This document shows positions 17,796-28,518 of a DNA stretch of 64,000 bases, piece after piece (positions within the stretch are counted from its first letter, which is position 1; each line of letters opens with the position of its first letter). This DNA is from Halobacteriovoraceae bacterium (GTDB taxonomy: Bacteria > Bdellovibrionota > Bacteriovoracia > Bacteriovoracales > Bacteriovoracaceae), in assembly GCA_002713145.1 (NCBI GenBank), contig PAVS01000006.1, positions 1 through 64,000 on the forward strand, read 5' to 3'. The notes beneath the pieces are model-generated. The model was not told where the DNA came from. It ran no database searches and worked only from the letters and a program-made list of their open reading frames with translations. The position numbers were made by a program, and so were the translations under genes.

Positions 17796-20117
17796 TCATC
17801 GTTTATTTTTCCTCACAGGGATAGGCACTAACTTTCGAGGAGTGATGGTTATTTTATCCATCATGATTAGAATTGCCGGTAATAGCATAAGATCTAATAT
17901 AAGAGCAGATGATAGAATTACTGAAGTGGCCAAGGCAAAGTTTTGATTAGGCATAAAAGAGCCTAAATAAAAGAGACTAAAGACACAGACGAGAATTGAG
18001 GTGGTATAAAATAAAGTCTTACCTGAGTGTTGAAGCACATAGCGAAGTGCTTCTTCGGAAGCCAATCCCTTTTTTATTTGTCTTTTATAGTTGGTGAGTA
18101 AATAAATAGTATCATCAATAGCGATACCCAGGCATATACTAAAGATAAGAACACTTCCTACATCAAAGGGTCTTCCGATAATGTATAGGGCCGCGGCACC
18201 AAAAGAAGGGACTATGATATTGGGTATAATACTCAATAACCCTATAAGAACTGATCTAAATATGATCATCATAAAAAGTGCGATGGCCACAGTAGCAATA
18301 AGCATCGATTCTATAAAGTTCTTAACAATATAGGAATCAAGTCCAGCAATTAATTGGACAAGCCCAGTGGCGTGACCTTTTAAATTGTGTTTGTCGAGAA
18401 GTGAGATGAGCTGCGCTTTTCCTTTAGCAATATCATGGGAGCTTGATTTATCCCAGTAAACTGTCAGTCTGAGGTCATCTTTGTCAGTGCTGTGTAAATT
18501 GCTGATGGCCTTAGTGGGTGGGAGTGATATTTCTAAAAAGAAAAGCTCTTGTGCTATTTCATCACGTGAATTCGCAACAGAATAAAACTTTTCATCACCA
18601 CCATTTAAGACTTGATGAACTTGTTTAAGTGGACTTAAAAGCGAGTTCACTTTACTCACTCCATCCATACTTTCAACATCTTTAATATACTGATCAACTT
18701 TTGCTAGAAAGGTTGGATCTTTAATTCCTTCAGCTTGATGGCTTTTTACAATTAGCTCGATTGAATTAGCGCCTCCAATATGTTTTTGAAAATAATCCGT
18801 GGCCTTGCGTATTTTAGTATCTTTATCAAAATAGTTTTGAATATTACTGTCGATAACATTATGCAAACTCAGATCCATCGTGACGATAGTCAGACCAGTA
18901 AAAAAACCAATGACCCAAAGAGGCTTGGTGACGATAAAGTTTCTGATGCGATCAAAGCTAAATATGGATAAATTGGCTCGCATTAAATATTTTTTCTCCA
19001 ACGGAATCAGCTTTAATATAGGACAAATAAGAAAGATGGTGTTTAGCCAAGCGAGAATGATACCAAACGAGCAGATAATCCCCATATTGGCTATAGGAAC
19101 CAGCTCTCCAGTGGTGAAACTCAAAAAACCAATGGTAGTGGTGGCCGTGGTTAAAAAAGTTGGGACAATATTTCTTTTTAGAGTTTGTGTCAGGATTTTA
19201 GATCTGTCTGAGATCTCATCATTTAAATAACTTGAGAAAATATGAACTAAGTCCACAATACAGATGGCCATAATTATCAGAGGACACATAGCTGTAACTA
19301 GCCCGAGCTTTATACCCAGAAGACCTTGAAATCCAAGGGTTGAAATAACTGTAACTGCAATAAGTCCCATGGAGATAAATGTTGCAGTTAAATTTTTTAA
19401 TATGAGCACTAATATTAAGAAGAGAGTTATAAAAGCAATAGGGATGATAAATTTCATATCATGAAAAGTCTCGCGCTTAAAAGCTTCGCTTATACTTCCT
19501 GAGCCAGTGAGCATTATACTTAAATCATCATGGCTAAATTTCTCTACGATATTCTCTTCTAAGGAATGAACAACATCTTTAGAAATTCGACCTTCTTGGC
19601 CTTCTACGTTTTTTAAAACACTATAGATAGCAACAGATTTTTGATCTTTCGAGAGTAGAAAGTTTTTAATTTCTTTAATCTTATGAGCGGTTTCTTTTCT
19701 TTCTTGCAAGTAGCTTTTAGACCACTCAGTTTCCTCTGGTGATTGAATAAAACTCTCGATATTAATATTATCTCCATTTCCAAAGGTATGAGAGTAATTC
19801 GTTAGGGAGTCAACTCTGACAATATTAGGAGTTTTCCAAACTTCCTCAGTAATAGCATAAATTTGTTTTAAATTTTTCTCTTTAAAAACATTATCTTTAA
19901 AAGAGAGGAGCAAGATCACTCCAGTGTCGGAGCCATATTCTTTTTTGAAAAGATCATAGTTTTTAATAAGCTGATCGGATTCTCTGAACCATGATTTTTG
20001 ATCATAGTCCATCTCAAGATTTCCCAGACCAAGAGAGCATACAAAGATAACTGCGCTCATGAGAAAAATAAGATTCTTTGGATGCTTATTAACTAAGTTG
20101 ATAATTTTTTGCTTCAT
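17796..20117 (-). CDS. RND-superfamily (MMPL-type) exporter
   Basis: Duplicated 6-TM arrangement, 'ICLGIAIDDTIYLLTNY', about 773 aa. Confidence 0.88.
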   Translation of the reverse strand: MKQKIINLVNKHPKNLIFLMSAVIFVCSLGLGNLEMDYDQKSWFRESDQLIKNYDLFKKEYGSDTGVILLLSFKDNVFKEKNLKQIYAITEEVWKTPNIVRVDSLTNYSHTFGNGDNINIESFIQSPEETEWSKSYLQERKETAHKIKEIKNFLLSKDQKSVAIYSVLKNVEGQEGRISKDVVHSLEENIVEKFSHDDLSIMLTGSGSISEAFKRETFHDMKFIIPIAFITLFLILVLILKNLTATFISMGLIAVTVISTLGFQGLLGIKLGLVTAMCPLIIMAICIVDLVHIFSSYLNDEISDRSKILTQTLKRNIVPTFLTTATTTIGFLSFTTGELVPIANMGIICSFGIILAWLNTIFLICPILKLIPLEKKYLMRANLSIFSFDRIRNFIVTKPLWVIGFFTGLTIVTMDLSLHNVIDSNIQNYFDKDTKIRKATDYFQKHIGGANSIELIVKSHQAEGIKDPTFLAKVDQYIKDVESMDGVSKVNSLLSPLKQVHQVLNGGDEKFYSVANSRDEIAQELFFLEISLPPTKAISNLHSTDKDDLRLTVYWDKSSSHDIAKGKAQLISLLDKHNLKGHATGLVQLIAGLDSYIVKNFIESMLIATVAIALFMMIIFRSVLIGLLSIIPNIIVPSFGAAALYIIGRPFDVGSVLIFSICLGIAIDDTIYLLTNYKRQIKKGLASEEALRYVLQHSGKTLFYTTSILVCVFSLFYLGSFMPNQNFALATSVILSSALILDLMLLPAILIMMDKITITPRKLVPIPVRKNKR

Positions 20118-20285
20118 TGTTTTTTATTCCATCAAAAGTTTTAATAAATGCTGAAGCTAAAAATTAGCAAATGTTTTGCGATGTCACAATTTTACTTATC
20201 CCTTTCAGGGCAAGTGTAAGACAATATTGTTCTGGGATGTTCTGTTAAATATTTGTAGAGTTTTAAAAGGGCAAGTTGACACTTT

Positions 20286-20510
20286 TTATTGGTTATTTAC
20301 TTCTTCAGATAAAGTTTTTAAACCTTGATGTGCAGTGACTAGCAATTGTGATAATTCTGTATAGTTATTATCAAGCATAGCGAGTATTTTTTTGCCTTCT
20401 TCATCAGTTATTATATCTTCCAGACATTCAATACTCATGCTTATGACCTGTTGATTGGTTTTGATATCGTGAAAAATCTTTCTTATTTCTTGAACTTTCA
20501 TAAATGACAA
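20286..20510 (-). CDS. Stand-alone DHp/H-box-like microprotein, 74 aa
   Basis: 'IRKIFHDIKTNQQVISMSIECLEDI' resembles a HisKA H-box; no ATPase domain. Divergent from the phytochrome kinase. Confidence 0.6.
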   Translation of the reverse strand: MSFMKVQEIRKIFHDIKTNQQVISMSIECLEDIITDEEGKKILAMLDNNYTELSQLLVTAHQGLKTLSEEVNNQ

Positions 20511-20566
20511 TATTCTTTAGTTTGTGTTAAGTTTATTTTGACATTTATATAGCATGAGAAACTGAA

Positions 20567-23269
20567 ATGACAAAACTAGATTTAAGCAAGATTGACTTTG
20601 AGCATTGCGCAGAAGAACCTATCCATATTCCAGAAACTATCCAAGAATATGGATTCTTTTTTGGATTAAATCCTGATACCCATAAAATTCAAGTTTATAG
20701 TGCTAATCATGATCAACTCTTTAATCAGAAAGCAGATGTATTTAACTGCGATTTTTTTGATTTAATCAATATAAGTGAAGAAGATAAGGACTTTATTAAG
20801 GATTCCTATACAAGGGCCAAAGAACGGGACACTCGTCTACCTGTAGAGCTTGCTTTTCATATCGATCATATGACAGATAAAAACCAAACTTCCTATCACG
20901 CAGTGGTTTACCATACCCAAGGGATGATGGTTTTCGAAATTGAGCCCCACGTTAAATTTATTAAATCTAATTTTGCAAAGCAGTACAGTAAGCTTTATTC
21001 GGCCAATATTTCCCCTAAATACAAGGAAATGGATAATGTTAGGGAATTAGCCCAATCAATAACCGATACCGTTAAGAAATTAACTGGCTATGAGCGAGTT
21101 GTCATATACATGTTTAATCCCGACAACTCAGGGAAAGTCATCGCAGAGTCTAAAGTCGAAGATATGGAATCTTATCTTAACCTCTATTATCCAGCAGGTG
21201 ATATTCCGCAGCAAGCTCGTGAACTTTATAAAAAGAATTGGATTAGGTTAACACCTGATGTGAATTTAACTCCTATTCCTTTACTCCCGTCGGTAGAAGA
21301 GGCAGGTAGAGAGAGAATTGATCTTTCAAAGTCTTTACTAAGATCAATGTCTCCGATTCATCTGCAATACGTAAAAAATCAAGGGCTAAAGTCTTCCATG
21401 TCTATTTCTTTGGTAACCCACGGTGAGCTTTGGGGGCTGATCTCATGTCACCATCGAGAAAAACATTATATACCTCAAAATATTAGAATAGATTGTGAAG
21501 AACTCTCTCAGCTTTTTAGCTGGCAACTTTATGCCAAGGAAGAAGAGTTAAGACTACAAAGAAAAACAAAAACTGAAGAGTTTGTTGATTCAATCCTCGC
21601 AGAACTCTCTGAGAAAAAATCAATAGTTGAAGTGTTCAGAACAAATGAGTCAAAGATTTTAGAAGCCATGAATGTCTCAGGCTTTATTTTTAATTTTAAT
21701 GGCCGCAAACTTACCTTGGGAGAGGTCCCTGACGAAGATACACTTGAGCTGCTTCAGTCCCAAGGAGAAAGTGATGAAATTAGAGTTTGGAAAACTTCCA
21801 AGCTTGAAGATAGTTTAAATTTAAAAGAAGGAACTCTCGCTCAAAAAGGAGCTCTCTATATCCCTCTTACCAAAGAGCATAATTGCTACACCGCCTGGTT
21901 TAGAGATGAGAAAGTTAAAGTTCAAAAATGGGCGGGAACCCCGGAAGAGAAAACTTTTAAAGCAAGCAAAAAAGAAAGATTAACTCCTAGAAAGTCTTTT
22001 AAAGTTCATGAAGTTAAAATTAATAATACTTGTGAGGACTGGACCAAAACAGATGTCGAAATCGTAGAAAAATTTCATAAATTGTTTCTAAGTTTTTCCC
22101 TTAGCCAACAAGAAGTTATGCAAGAAAATATCTCTTTTCTTGAGGAAAAAGATCAAACCAAAGATCAGTTTTTGGCCACACTTGCTCATGAATTAAGAAA
22201 TCCACTCTCTCCTATGGAAAATGCCATCACTCTACTGGAAGAGATGCATGAATTATCTCAAGATGAAATCAATAGTGCTTTAACTATCCTAAAAAGACAG
22301 CAGAACCAGCTAAGCTCACTGGTGGATGATCTCTTGGATGTCTCCCAAATCACGCGCAGAAGAATGCGTATGAAAATAGAAAGAGTTAATTTGCAAGAGT
22401 TGATTGAAGCTGCTGTGAGTACAGCACAAGGTCTTATTAAGCGTAAAAACCAATCAATGTCGATTCAAATGGATAATAAAGATATTTTTATTCGAGGTGA
22501 TTTCAGCAGACTTTTGCAGGCACTTGGAAATATTATTAATAACGCATCCAAGTACTCTGAGAAAAAAGGTTCTATTGAAATATCCGTTGAAGTTGTTGAT
22601 AAAGAAGCAACCATCCATATCAAAGATGATGGAATGGGGATAAGCCAAGAAAATCTCGACCATATTTTTGATATGTTTTCTCAAGTTGATACAAGCGAGA
22701 ACACGAGAGGGGGTCTTGGGATTGGGCTTACTTTAACCAAGAAGATCTTAGAACTTCATGAAGGGCGTATCGATGTCGCCTCAGAAGGGGTGGGGAAAGG
22801 TACCACTATGTCAGTGACTCTTCCCTTAGCTGAGACTCACTCCGATAATGACCGACCAGTAGAAACTGTAAGTAAACTCACTCGATTGAAAGGCGCCAAA
22901 GTGCTTATTGTGGATGATAATGCGGATATCCTTAGCTCTTCAGAGTTTCTGCTTAAACGTAAAGGACTCTCTGTGGTTACCGCCATCAATGGAGAAAAAG
23001 GGCTGGAAGAATTTGAGAAATTAGCATTTGATTTTGTGGTTCTAGACATAGGTTTACCGGATATAACAGGCTATTCTTTATGTCGCAGAATGAATCAAAT
23101 AATAGATTCTCAAAACTCCATAAGACCTATTTTTATTGCTCAATCCGGTTGGGGGCAGCCTGAGGATATGGCCCGGGCCAAAGCAGCTGGTTTTGATAGG
23201 CACTTAACCAAGCCTGTTAAAGTCAAAGATCTTTATAGCACTATGGAGGAATTACTCAAAAAATTCTAA
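20567..23269 (+). CDS. Bacteriophytochrome hybrid histidine kinase (PAS-GAF-PHY-HisKA-HATPase-REC)
   Basis: 'HCAEEPIHIPETIQEYGFFF' with the chromophore Cys context, 'YPAGDIPQQARELY', 'MSPIHLQYVKNQGLKSSMSISL', 'PRKSF' tongue motif, kinase core, REC. Confidence 0.95.
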   Translation: MTKLDLSKIDFEHCAEEPIHIPETIQEYGFFFGLNPDTHKIQVYSANHDQLFNQKADVFNCDFFDLINISEEDKDFIKDSYTRAKERDTRLPVELAFHIDHMTDKNQTSYHAVVYHTQGMMVFEIEPHVKFIKSNFAKQYSKLYSANISPKYKEMDNVRELAQSITDTVKKLTGYERVVIYMFNPDNSGKVIAESKVEDMESYLNLYYPAGDIPQQARELYKKNWIRLTPDVNLTPIPLLPSVEEAGRERIDLSKSLLRSMSPIHLQYVKNQGLKSSMSISLVTHGELWGLISCHHREKHYIPQNIRIDCEELSQLFSWQLYAKEEELRLQRKTKTEEFVDSILAELSEKKSIVEVFRTNESKILEAMNVSGFIFNFNGRKLTLGEVPDEDTLELLQSQGESDEIRVWKTSKLEDSLNLKEGTLAQKGALYIPLTKEHNCYTAWFRDEKVKVQKWAGTPEEKTFKASKKERLTPRKSFKVHEVKINNTCEDWTKTDVEIVEKFHKLFLSFSLSQQEVMQENISFLEEKDQTKDQFLATLAHELRNPLSPMENAITLLEEMHELSQDEINSALTILKRQQNQLSSLVDDLLDVSQITRRRMRMKIERVNLQELIEAAVSTAQGLIKRKNQSMSIQMDNKDIFIRGDFSRLLQALGNIINNASKYSEKKGSIEISVEVVDKEATIHIKDDGMGISQENLDHIFDMFSQVDTSENTRGGLGIGLTLTKKILELHEGRIDVASEGVGKGTTMSVTLPLAETHSDNDRPVETVSKLTRLKGAKVLIVDDNADILSSSEFLLKRKGLSVVTAINGEKGLEEFEKLAFDFVVLDIGLPDITGYSLCRRMNQIIDSQNSIRPIFIAQSGWGQPEDMARAKAAGFDRHLTKPVKVKDLYSTMEELLKKF

Positions 23270-23385
23270 GTAATGTCTAAGTACAAGAGTCGTTAAGACG
23301 GGTACTTTCTGCCCGATAAAACCCACCTAATTTACTTGTTGCTAAAATAAAAGGACAGACACGCAACAAGACACTAGGAGGGTGC

Positions 23386-24567
23386 ATGGAAAGAAAATGG
23401 ATTTTCTTTTTAGTGACACTAGCATTTTTAACGAATGCTAATGCTTTGAGTAAAACAACGTATTTTTTTGAATTTAAAGATCAAGACCTCACCAGTAGAA
23501 AACAAAAAGCACTCGATTTAATTCAAGACTTTGGTCTATCCATTGAGAATACAAGTTGGAAATTACAGCTAGGGCCTTTGCAACTTGAAGCCCTAAAAAA
23601 GACGGATGCTTTTTTATATCTTGAAAAGGACAGAGTCAATCAACTGATTAAAACCCCTAAGAAATCAGAGTTCAGTGCTGAAAATAAACACTTCTTTGCC
23701 ACTTGGAATAAATATTGGCACCTCAATCGTTTAAATATCCAAAAAGCTTGGGAGACAACGAAAGGAGAACCTTCAGTTAAAGTGGCCATATGTGACTCTG
23801 GAATAAAGTCAGATCATAGAGAGCTTGCAGGCAAGGTCTTACCCGGCTGGAATTTTATCAATAATAATAATGACACTTCACCTAATACCAATCACGGTAC
23901 TGCAGTCAGTGGTTTTGTCGCTGCAAGTGAGACTAATAACTATGGTGCTTATGGTGTGGCCCCTGGGGTTTCACTTCTGCCTGGTAAAATAGTGACAACA
24001 AGCGGAGGAGTTCCAACCAGTGCCATGCTTGGATGTGTTCGCTGGGCAGCTGATCAAGGGGCGAAAGTTATCAATGTCAGTATGACAGGTGTGAATTCAA
24101 ATTCATCAGCAACCGCTGCAAGATACGCCAATAGTAAAGGTGCAGTTGTCATTTGGGCAGCAGGCAACCAAAATTGGGCCACTCGCTGGAGAGATAAACA
24201 AGAAATTATTGCTGTAGGGGCAACGGATATTGAAGATGAGCGCTACTATGCACGAGTAAAAGTAGATGGCCGCTGGAAAAACTACGGCTCGAATACAGGC
24301 TCTTTTGTGGATATTACCGCTCCTGGAGAAGATATTTATACCATGAATAGAAATGGAAATTTTTATAGATCAAATGGTACTTCTTATTCAGCACCTCTTG
24401 TGAGTGGAATAGCAGCCCTTATCTACTCGGTAAACCCAAACCTGAGTCCAAGGGAAGTCACTGATATTCTCAAGCAAAGTGCGAGAGATCTGGGTAATGA
24501 TAGATTTTATGGTGCAGGAATGGCCGATGCTGCTGAAGCTGTGAGATTAGCAAAACTTACTTTATAA
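23386..24567 (+). CDS. Secreted S8 (subtilisin-like) serine protease
   Basis: Catalytic motifs 'AICDSGIKSDH', 'NHGTAVSGFVA', 'NGTSYSAPLVSG'. Signal peptide and inhibitor-like pro-region. Confidence 0.95.
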   Translation: MERKWIFFLVTLAFLTNANALSKTTYFFEFKDQDLTSRKQKALDLIQDFGLSIENTSWKLQLGPLQLEALKKTDAFLYLEKDRVNQLIKTPKKSEFSAENKHFFATWNKYWHLNRLNIQKAWETTKGEPSVKVAICDSGIKSDHRELAGKVLPGWNFINNNNDTSPNTNHGTAVSGFVAASETNNYGAYGVAPGVSLLPGKIVTTSGGVPTSAMLGCVRWAADQGAKVINVSMTGVNSNSSATAARYANSKGAVVIWAAGNQNWATRWRDKQEIIAVGATDIEDERYYARVKVDGRWKNYGSNTGSFVDITAPGEDIYTMNRNGNFYRSNGTSYSAPLVSGIAALIYSVNPNLSPREVTDILKQSARDLGNDRFYGAGMADAAEAVRLAKLTL

Positions 24568-24594
24568 AATAATTTTCTAAGTTAATATAGAGGA

Positions 24595-25689
24595 ATGATT
24601 ATACTTTTAATTTGTATTTTCATTCCTTTTTTAATGCTCACTCTTGAGAAAAGGTTTAAGGCTTTTAACTCTGTCATAGCCTGCTATGCTTTGGGTTTTG
24701 CTCTCAGTCTGCAGCCTTGGTTGGGCATTGATAAGGAATGGGCCCAAAAGGTATTAGGCTTTTCTATTGTCATGGCCATTATCTTTTTACTGATGAGCTC
24801 AGATATAAAGGCTTGGCTTAAAACCGGAAAAGATTTCATAAGGTCTGCATTAGCTTTTTTTATCATTGTCCCCATTATGTCCATTTGTTTTACCTTAATA
24901 TTAATTCCTGAGCATATTGAATTCGATAAAATCGCTGCCATGCTGACGGGGGTTTATATTGGAAGTATTCCCAATTTGTTTGCACTAGGGCAAGCTTTGA
25001 GAGCTGATTTAAACTTAATCGCCACACTACAATTGGCTGATATATTTTTTAGTGGTGTTTTTTCTCTCATCATTTTATCACCACTCATTAAGAAGATTTA
25101 TGCTTTTCTTCCTCACTTGCCTGAGAGTCATGATTTCTCTCTCCCAGAGTTTAAAAGCTTTCAATTTAGAGAAAGTTTTAAATTATGTTTGTGGGCATTG
25201 CTCATCTTCTTGGTGGGCTTTGGGATCAATTACTTAGGAGAGTTTCAAAACTCCCAGTTGGTGATTTTAACATTGGTCTCAGTTCTGGCGATGGTTTTCT
25301 CTTATCAATTTAAAGTGACAGCTCAAAAAGAGTTGATGAGTATTGGAGAGTATTTTTTACTTATCTTTTGTGTGATGATTGGATCTCAAATTGACTTCTC
25401 TGAGATCTTTGCTCAAAAAAATTTTATTCTTTTTATTCTGACTTTTAGTATCATCCTCACAAGCATCATTATTCATATGCTTTTTTGCTTTTATCTAAAA
25501 ATTCCGAGGGATATCGCTATTATTACCATGACGGCAGGTATTTACAGCCCAGCTTTTGTACCTGCGGTGGCAAAGAGTTTAAATAATAAAAGCATACTTA
25601 TTGGGGGAATGACTGTAGGTCTATTTGGTTTGGCAATGGCAAGCTATATTGGTCTTGTGGTAAACTTATTACTTACGAGCCTATTTTAG
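24595..25689 (+). CDS. DUF819 family membrane protein
   Basis: About 10 TM segments, 'LTGVYIGSIPNLFALGQAL', 'MTAGIYSPAFVPAVAKSL'. Confidence 0.75.
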   Translation: MIILLICIFIPFLMLTLEKRFKAFNSVIACYALGFALSLQPWLGIDKEWAQKVLGFSIVMAIIFLLMSSDIKAWLKTGKDFIRSALAFFIIVPIMSICFTLILIPEHIEFDKIAAMLTGVYIGSIPNLFALGQALRADLNLIATLQLADIFFSGVFSLIILSPLIKKIYAFLPHLPESHDFSLPEFKSFQFRESFKLCLWALLIFLVGFGINYLGEFQNSQLVILTLVSVLAMVFSYQFKVTAQKELMSIGEYFLLIFCVMIGSQIDFSEIFAQKNFILFILTFSIILTSIIIHMLFCFYLKIPRDIAIITMTAGIYSPAFVPAVAKSLNNKSILIGGMTVGLFGLAMASYIGLVVNLLLTSLF

Positions 25690-26562
25690 AAGTTTTAAAA
25701 ATGCATTATTTACAAATAATGCTTGTGATAATTTCCAACGCTGCTCAAGACCCTCTTTAAGAATATGGTCTATTTCACTAGAGATGGAAAAAAAATCATA
25801 AGAAATGCGATCATTTAAATCATAAGATGTATTTCTACATCGAACACTTTCGCACCAAGAATGAAAATTAGGCCAGATTTTACCGGCAAAAGGGATCCAG
25901 CGCATTTTATCAATGGTGCCCAATTTAACGATGGGCTTAATAAGAGAACTCTCATACATGGTTTCTTGAAGATAGGTTTGTTCAAAGGTAATAAAATTCT
26001 TCATTTTCTCTTTGGGGTCTTCGCTCGTGAAAAATAGTTTTAAATGATCATCTTGAATAAATGAGAGCATAAATTTTGCGCCACAGTTTTTTTCACCTAA
26101 TAATGGCCAGTACAGTTGATAGAATAAGTCTTCACTATAGAGCATTAAGTTTTCAGCTATTTTTTTTGCCTGTACTTTAAGAAGTAAATTCAAACTTTTT
26201 CCAAATATAAGTGCTTTATCTTGCTTGGCCAGTTGATTCTTTTTTGGCCAGTAAGGATAACGTGTGATCCGACCCAAATGAAAAGAAGCATGGGTGTAGA
26301 TATAACTGATGAGGTTATGATTATTTAGCTCATGTGTTTCATCTCTAAGCTCAGAGTAGAGCTCTGTGATAGTATAATTTGTGTTATGTGGGTTAGGCAC
26401 TAAATTGTGAGTTTGAAGTTTGTCCTCTAATTTAATAATAGCTTGATTGATCCAAAATTCTTTATTTTGATGTTCAGGGATGCATAACTTGGAATCTGCA
26501 GAAAAGACTGCAGTCGACAAGAAACTGATGGATAAGATCAAGAAAAGAAAGTTCATATTCAA
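25681..26562 (-). CDS. Secreted hypothetical protein, 293 aa
   Basis: Signal peptide and intact ORF. No domain recognised. Confidence 0.7.
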   Translation of the reverse strand: MNMNFLFLILSISFLSTAVFSADSKLCIPEHQNKEFWINQAIIKLEDKLQTHNLVPNPHNTNYTITELYSELRDETHELNNHNLISYIYTHASFHLGRITRYPYWPKKNQLAKQDKALIFGKSLNLLLKVQAKKIAENLMLYSEDLFYQLYWPLLGEKNCGAKFMLSFIQDDHLKLFFTSEDPKEKMKNFITFEQTYLQETMYESSLIKPIVKLGTIDKMRWIPFAGKIWPNFHSWCESVRCRNTSYDLNDRISYDFFSISSEIDHILKEGLEQRWKLSQALFVNNAFLKLLK

Positions 26563-26578
26563 ATGCTAGCACATAAAA

Positions 26579-27772
26579 TTATAATGTAGAAAGAACCTTT
26601 TCGAACTTCTCCCACATCGCTTCTTTGTTGCCGCAAAACCCAATACTCATACGTAGGAGCCCATCACTTAAGCCTATTTCCTTACGCTCTTGCTCGGGTA
26701 TTTCACTTGATGTGCTTTTTGCTGAACAACTCATAAGTGTTCTCGCAAAACCTAGTGAGACGGCATAGAGACCGAATTTTTCTTGTTGAAGTTTGGTGGC
26801 CAAGACCCGGGCTTTTTCTGAGTCCTCACACTCTAAGGTGAGAATTCCTCCATGGCCAAAGTCACCGGAAAAAGTCTTGTTTATATATTCTGATTGGGGG
26901 TGAGAGCTTAGTCCGGGGTAGATGACTTTTAAATTTTTACTTTGCATTTTTTCTGCTAAAAATTGAGCTACTTCAGAATGGGCCTTCATGCGAATAGGTA
27001 AGTGGTCAAGGCGCATATAAAGCTCATGGGCAATTTTAGGGTCCATCACAGGTCCTGTGAGCATGACTGCTCCATTATTGACATCAATGAGTGAGTTGAT
27101 AAATTCCTGGTCTCCGGCTATGGCCCCAGCGATAAGGTCACTTGCACCAGAGATAAATTTAGTACAAGAGTGAACAACAATATCTGCTCCTAGCTCTAGT
27201 GGCTTTACCAATAGAGGAGTAAAAGTGTTATCAACAATCAGTTTGAGTGAATGTTTTTTCGACAAAGCTGCCAGCATAGGTATATCACTGGCATTCAAAA
27301 GGGGATTACTCAGAGTTTCAGTATAGATAATTTTTGTTTCACTGGTGATCGCCTGCTCAATGGCAGAAGGATCATTGATATCCACAAAACTTACTTTAAC
27401 ACCTCTGCTGGGAAGAATATTATGAAAGAGAGCATAAGTTCCTCCATAGACGGTTCTTGAGCTTATGATATGACCACCCTCTCTTGTGAGTTGATCGATA
27501 GTACAAGCAATCGCCGCCATTCCTGATGCGACTCCTAATGCCGCTTCAGCATTTTCCATGGCCGCAATTTTCTGCCCAAAGAAGTTAACGGTAGGATTTG
27601 AGTGTCGGCTATAGAGATAGCATCCATGTAAATCACCTGAAAAAGTACGTTCCATATCTTGGGGGTCAAGAAATGTCGAAGTCGCAGCCACATCTATGAC
27701 GGGGACAACTCCGCCTTCTTCACCAAAATGTTGGATCTCTCTTATGGCCTGGTCAGGTAAATGCTTTTTCAT
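26579..27772 (-). CDS. Cys/Met metabolism PLP-dependent enzyme (methionine gamma-lyase / cystathionine gamma-synthase-like)
   Basis: 'YLYSRHSNPTV', 'ALGVASGMAAI', PLP-Lys context 'VHSCTKFISGASDLIAG'. Confidence 0.93.
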   Translation of the reverse strand: MKKHLPDQAIREIQHFGEEGGVVPVIDVAATSTFLDPQDMERTFSGDLHGCYLYSRHSNPTVNFFGQKIAAMENAEAALGVASGMAAIACTIDQLTREGGHIISSRTVYGGTYALFHNILPSRGVKVSFVDINDPSAIEQAITSETKIIYTETLSNPLLNASDIPMLAALSKKHSLKLIVDNTFTPLLVKPLELGADIVVHSCTKFISGASDLIAGAIAGDQEFINSLIDVNNGAVMLTGPVMDPKIAHELYMRLDHLPIRMKAHSEVAQFLAEKMQSKNLKVIYPGLSSHPQSEYINKTFSGDFGHGGILTLECEDSEKARVLATKLQQEKFGLYAVSLGFARTLMSCSAKSTSSEIPEQERKEIGLSDGLLRMSIGFCGNKEAMWEKFEKVLSTL

Positions 27773-27813
27773 AAATAATCCTTTATCTATGAATCTATTT
27801 TATACTGTTTTCA

Positions 27814-28518
27814 TTAAAATTTTAGTTGGTTAAAATATTTGCCCCATCGCCAAAAAATATTTTTTACTGCAGTTAAAAGTTCAGCCTTTTCAAATTGGTC
27901 TCGAGGGATTTGATCTACTTCCAATTGCTCCATATCCTTTGGTTCCCAATAATACATGCTTGTGATTTGAATGTTGCAGTACTCTTTATTTTGGTTCTTG
28001 CTGTCATGATACTCACTCATGAAATTGATATTTTTACATCGATAGTCTTCTAACCCATTTCCTCGGTAAAGTTTTCTTAGAAAATACTCTTCCCAAGTTT
28101 TAATCGTCACTGGTCGATTAAAAAAAGTATTATCTAAAACATAGAGTTCACCATTAAAATTTATCAGTGACGCCACATGAAACCACCATTTATCACTCAC
28201 TTCTCGTTGGAATTTTTGAGTGAAATAGATAAAAATTTTCATGCTATCCACCGAAAATTTATCCTCCATGTATTTGGCCCAGAAATGAGCGCGGTTAAAA
28301 CACTGAGTTAAGGGTTTAGCCGTCCATTTATTGGTATTGGGAAGCGAGTAAAAAATATTCTTTAATTCTTGTTCCGAATTGATTACGGAGGGAGTGTAAT
28401 TCCACATGGGTGTTAAAACATCAGAGTCGATACTTTCCCTTAAATCGTCATAAGTTGTTATTTGTGCAAAACTAGAGAAAGAAAGTAAAAGTAAAAAGAG
28501 TAAGGTCAGTGATTTCAT
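27814..28518 (-). CDS. Secreted protein-glutaminase-like (Gln deamidase/transglutaminase-fold) protein, paralog A
   Basis: Cys-His-Asp motifs 'QCFNRAHFW', 'KWWFHVA', 'YVLDNTF'; signal peptide. Aligns with the ORFs at 33853 and 41650. Confidence 0.75.
   Translation of the reverse strand: MKSLTLLFLLLLSFSSFAQITTYDDLRESIDSDVLTPMWNYTPSVINSEQELKNIFYSLPNTNKWTAKPLTQCFNRAHFWAKYMEDKFSVDSMKIFIYFTQKFQREVSDKWWFHVASLINFNGELYVLDNTFFNRPVTIKTWEEYFLRKLYRGNGLEDYRCKNINFMSEYHDSKNQNKEYCNIQITSMYYWEPKDMEQLEVDQIPRDQFEKAELLTAVKNIFWRWGKYFNQLKF

Noticed and set aside
23270-23385. Intergenic CGGGTACTTTCTGCCCG hairpin as a riboswitch before the subtilisin gene
   Set aside because: Only a 4-bp stem and no match to a riboswitch core that I can recognise.
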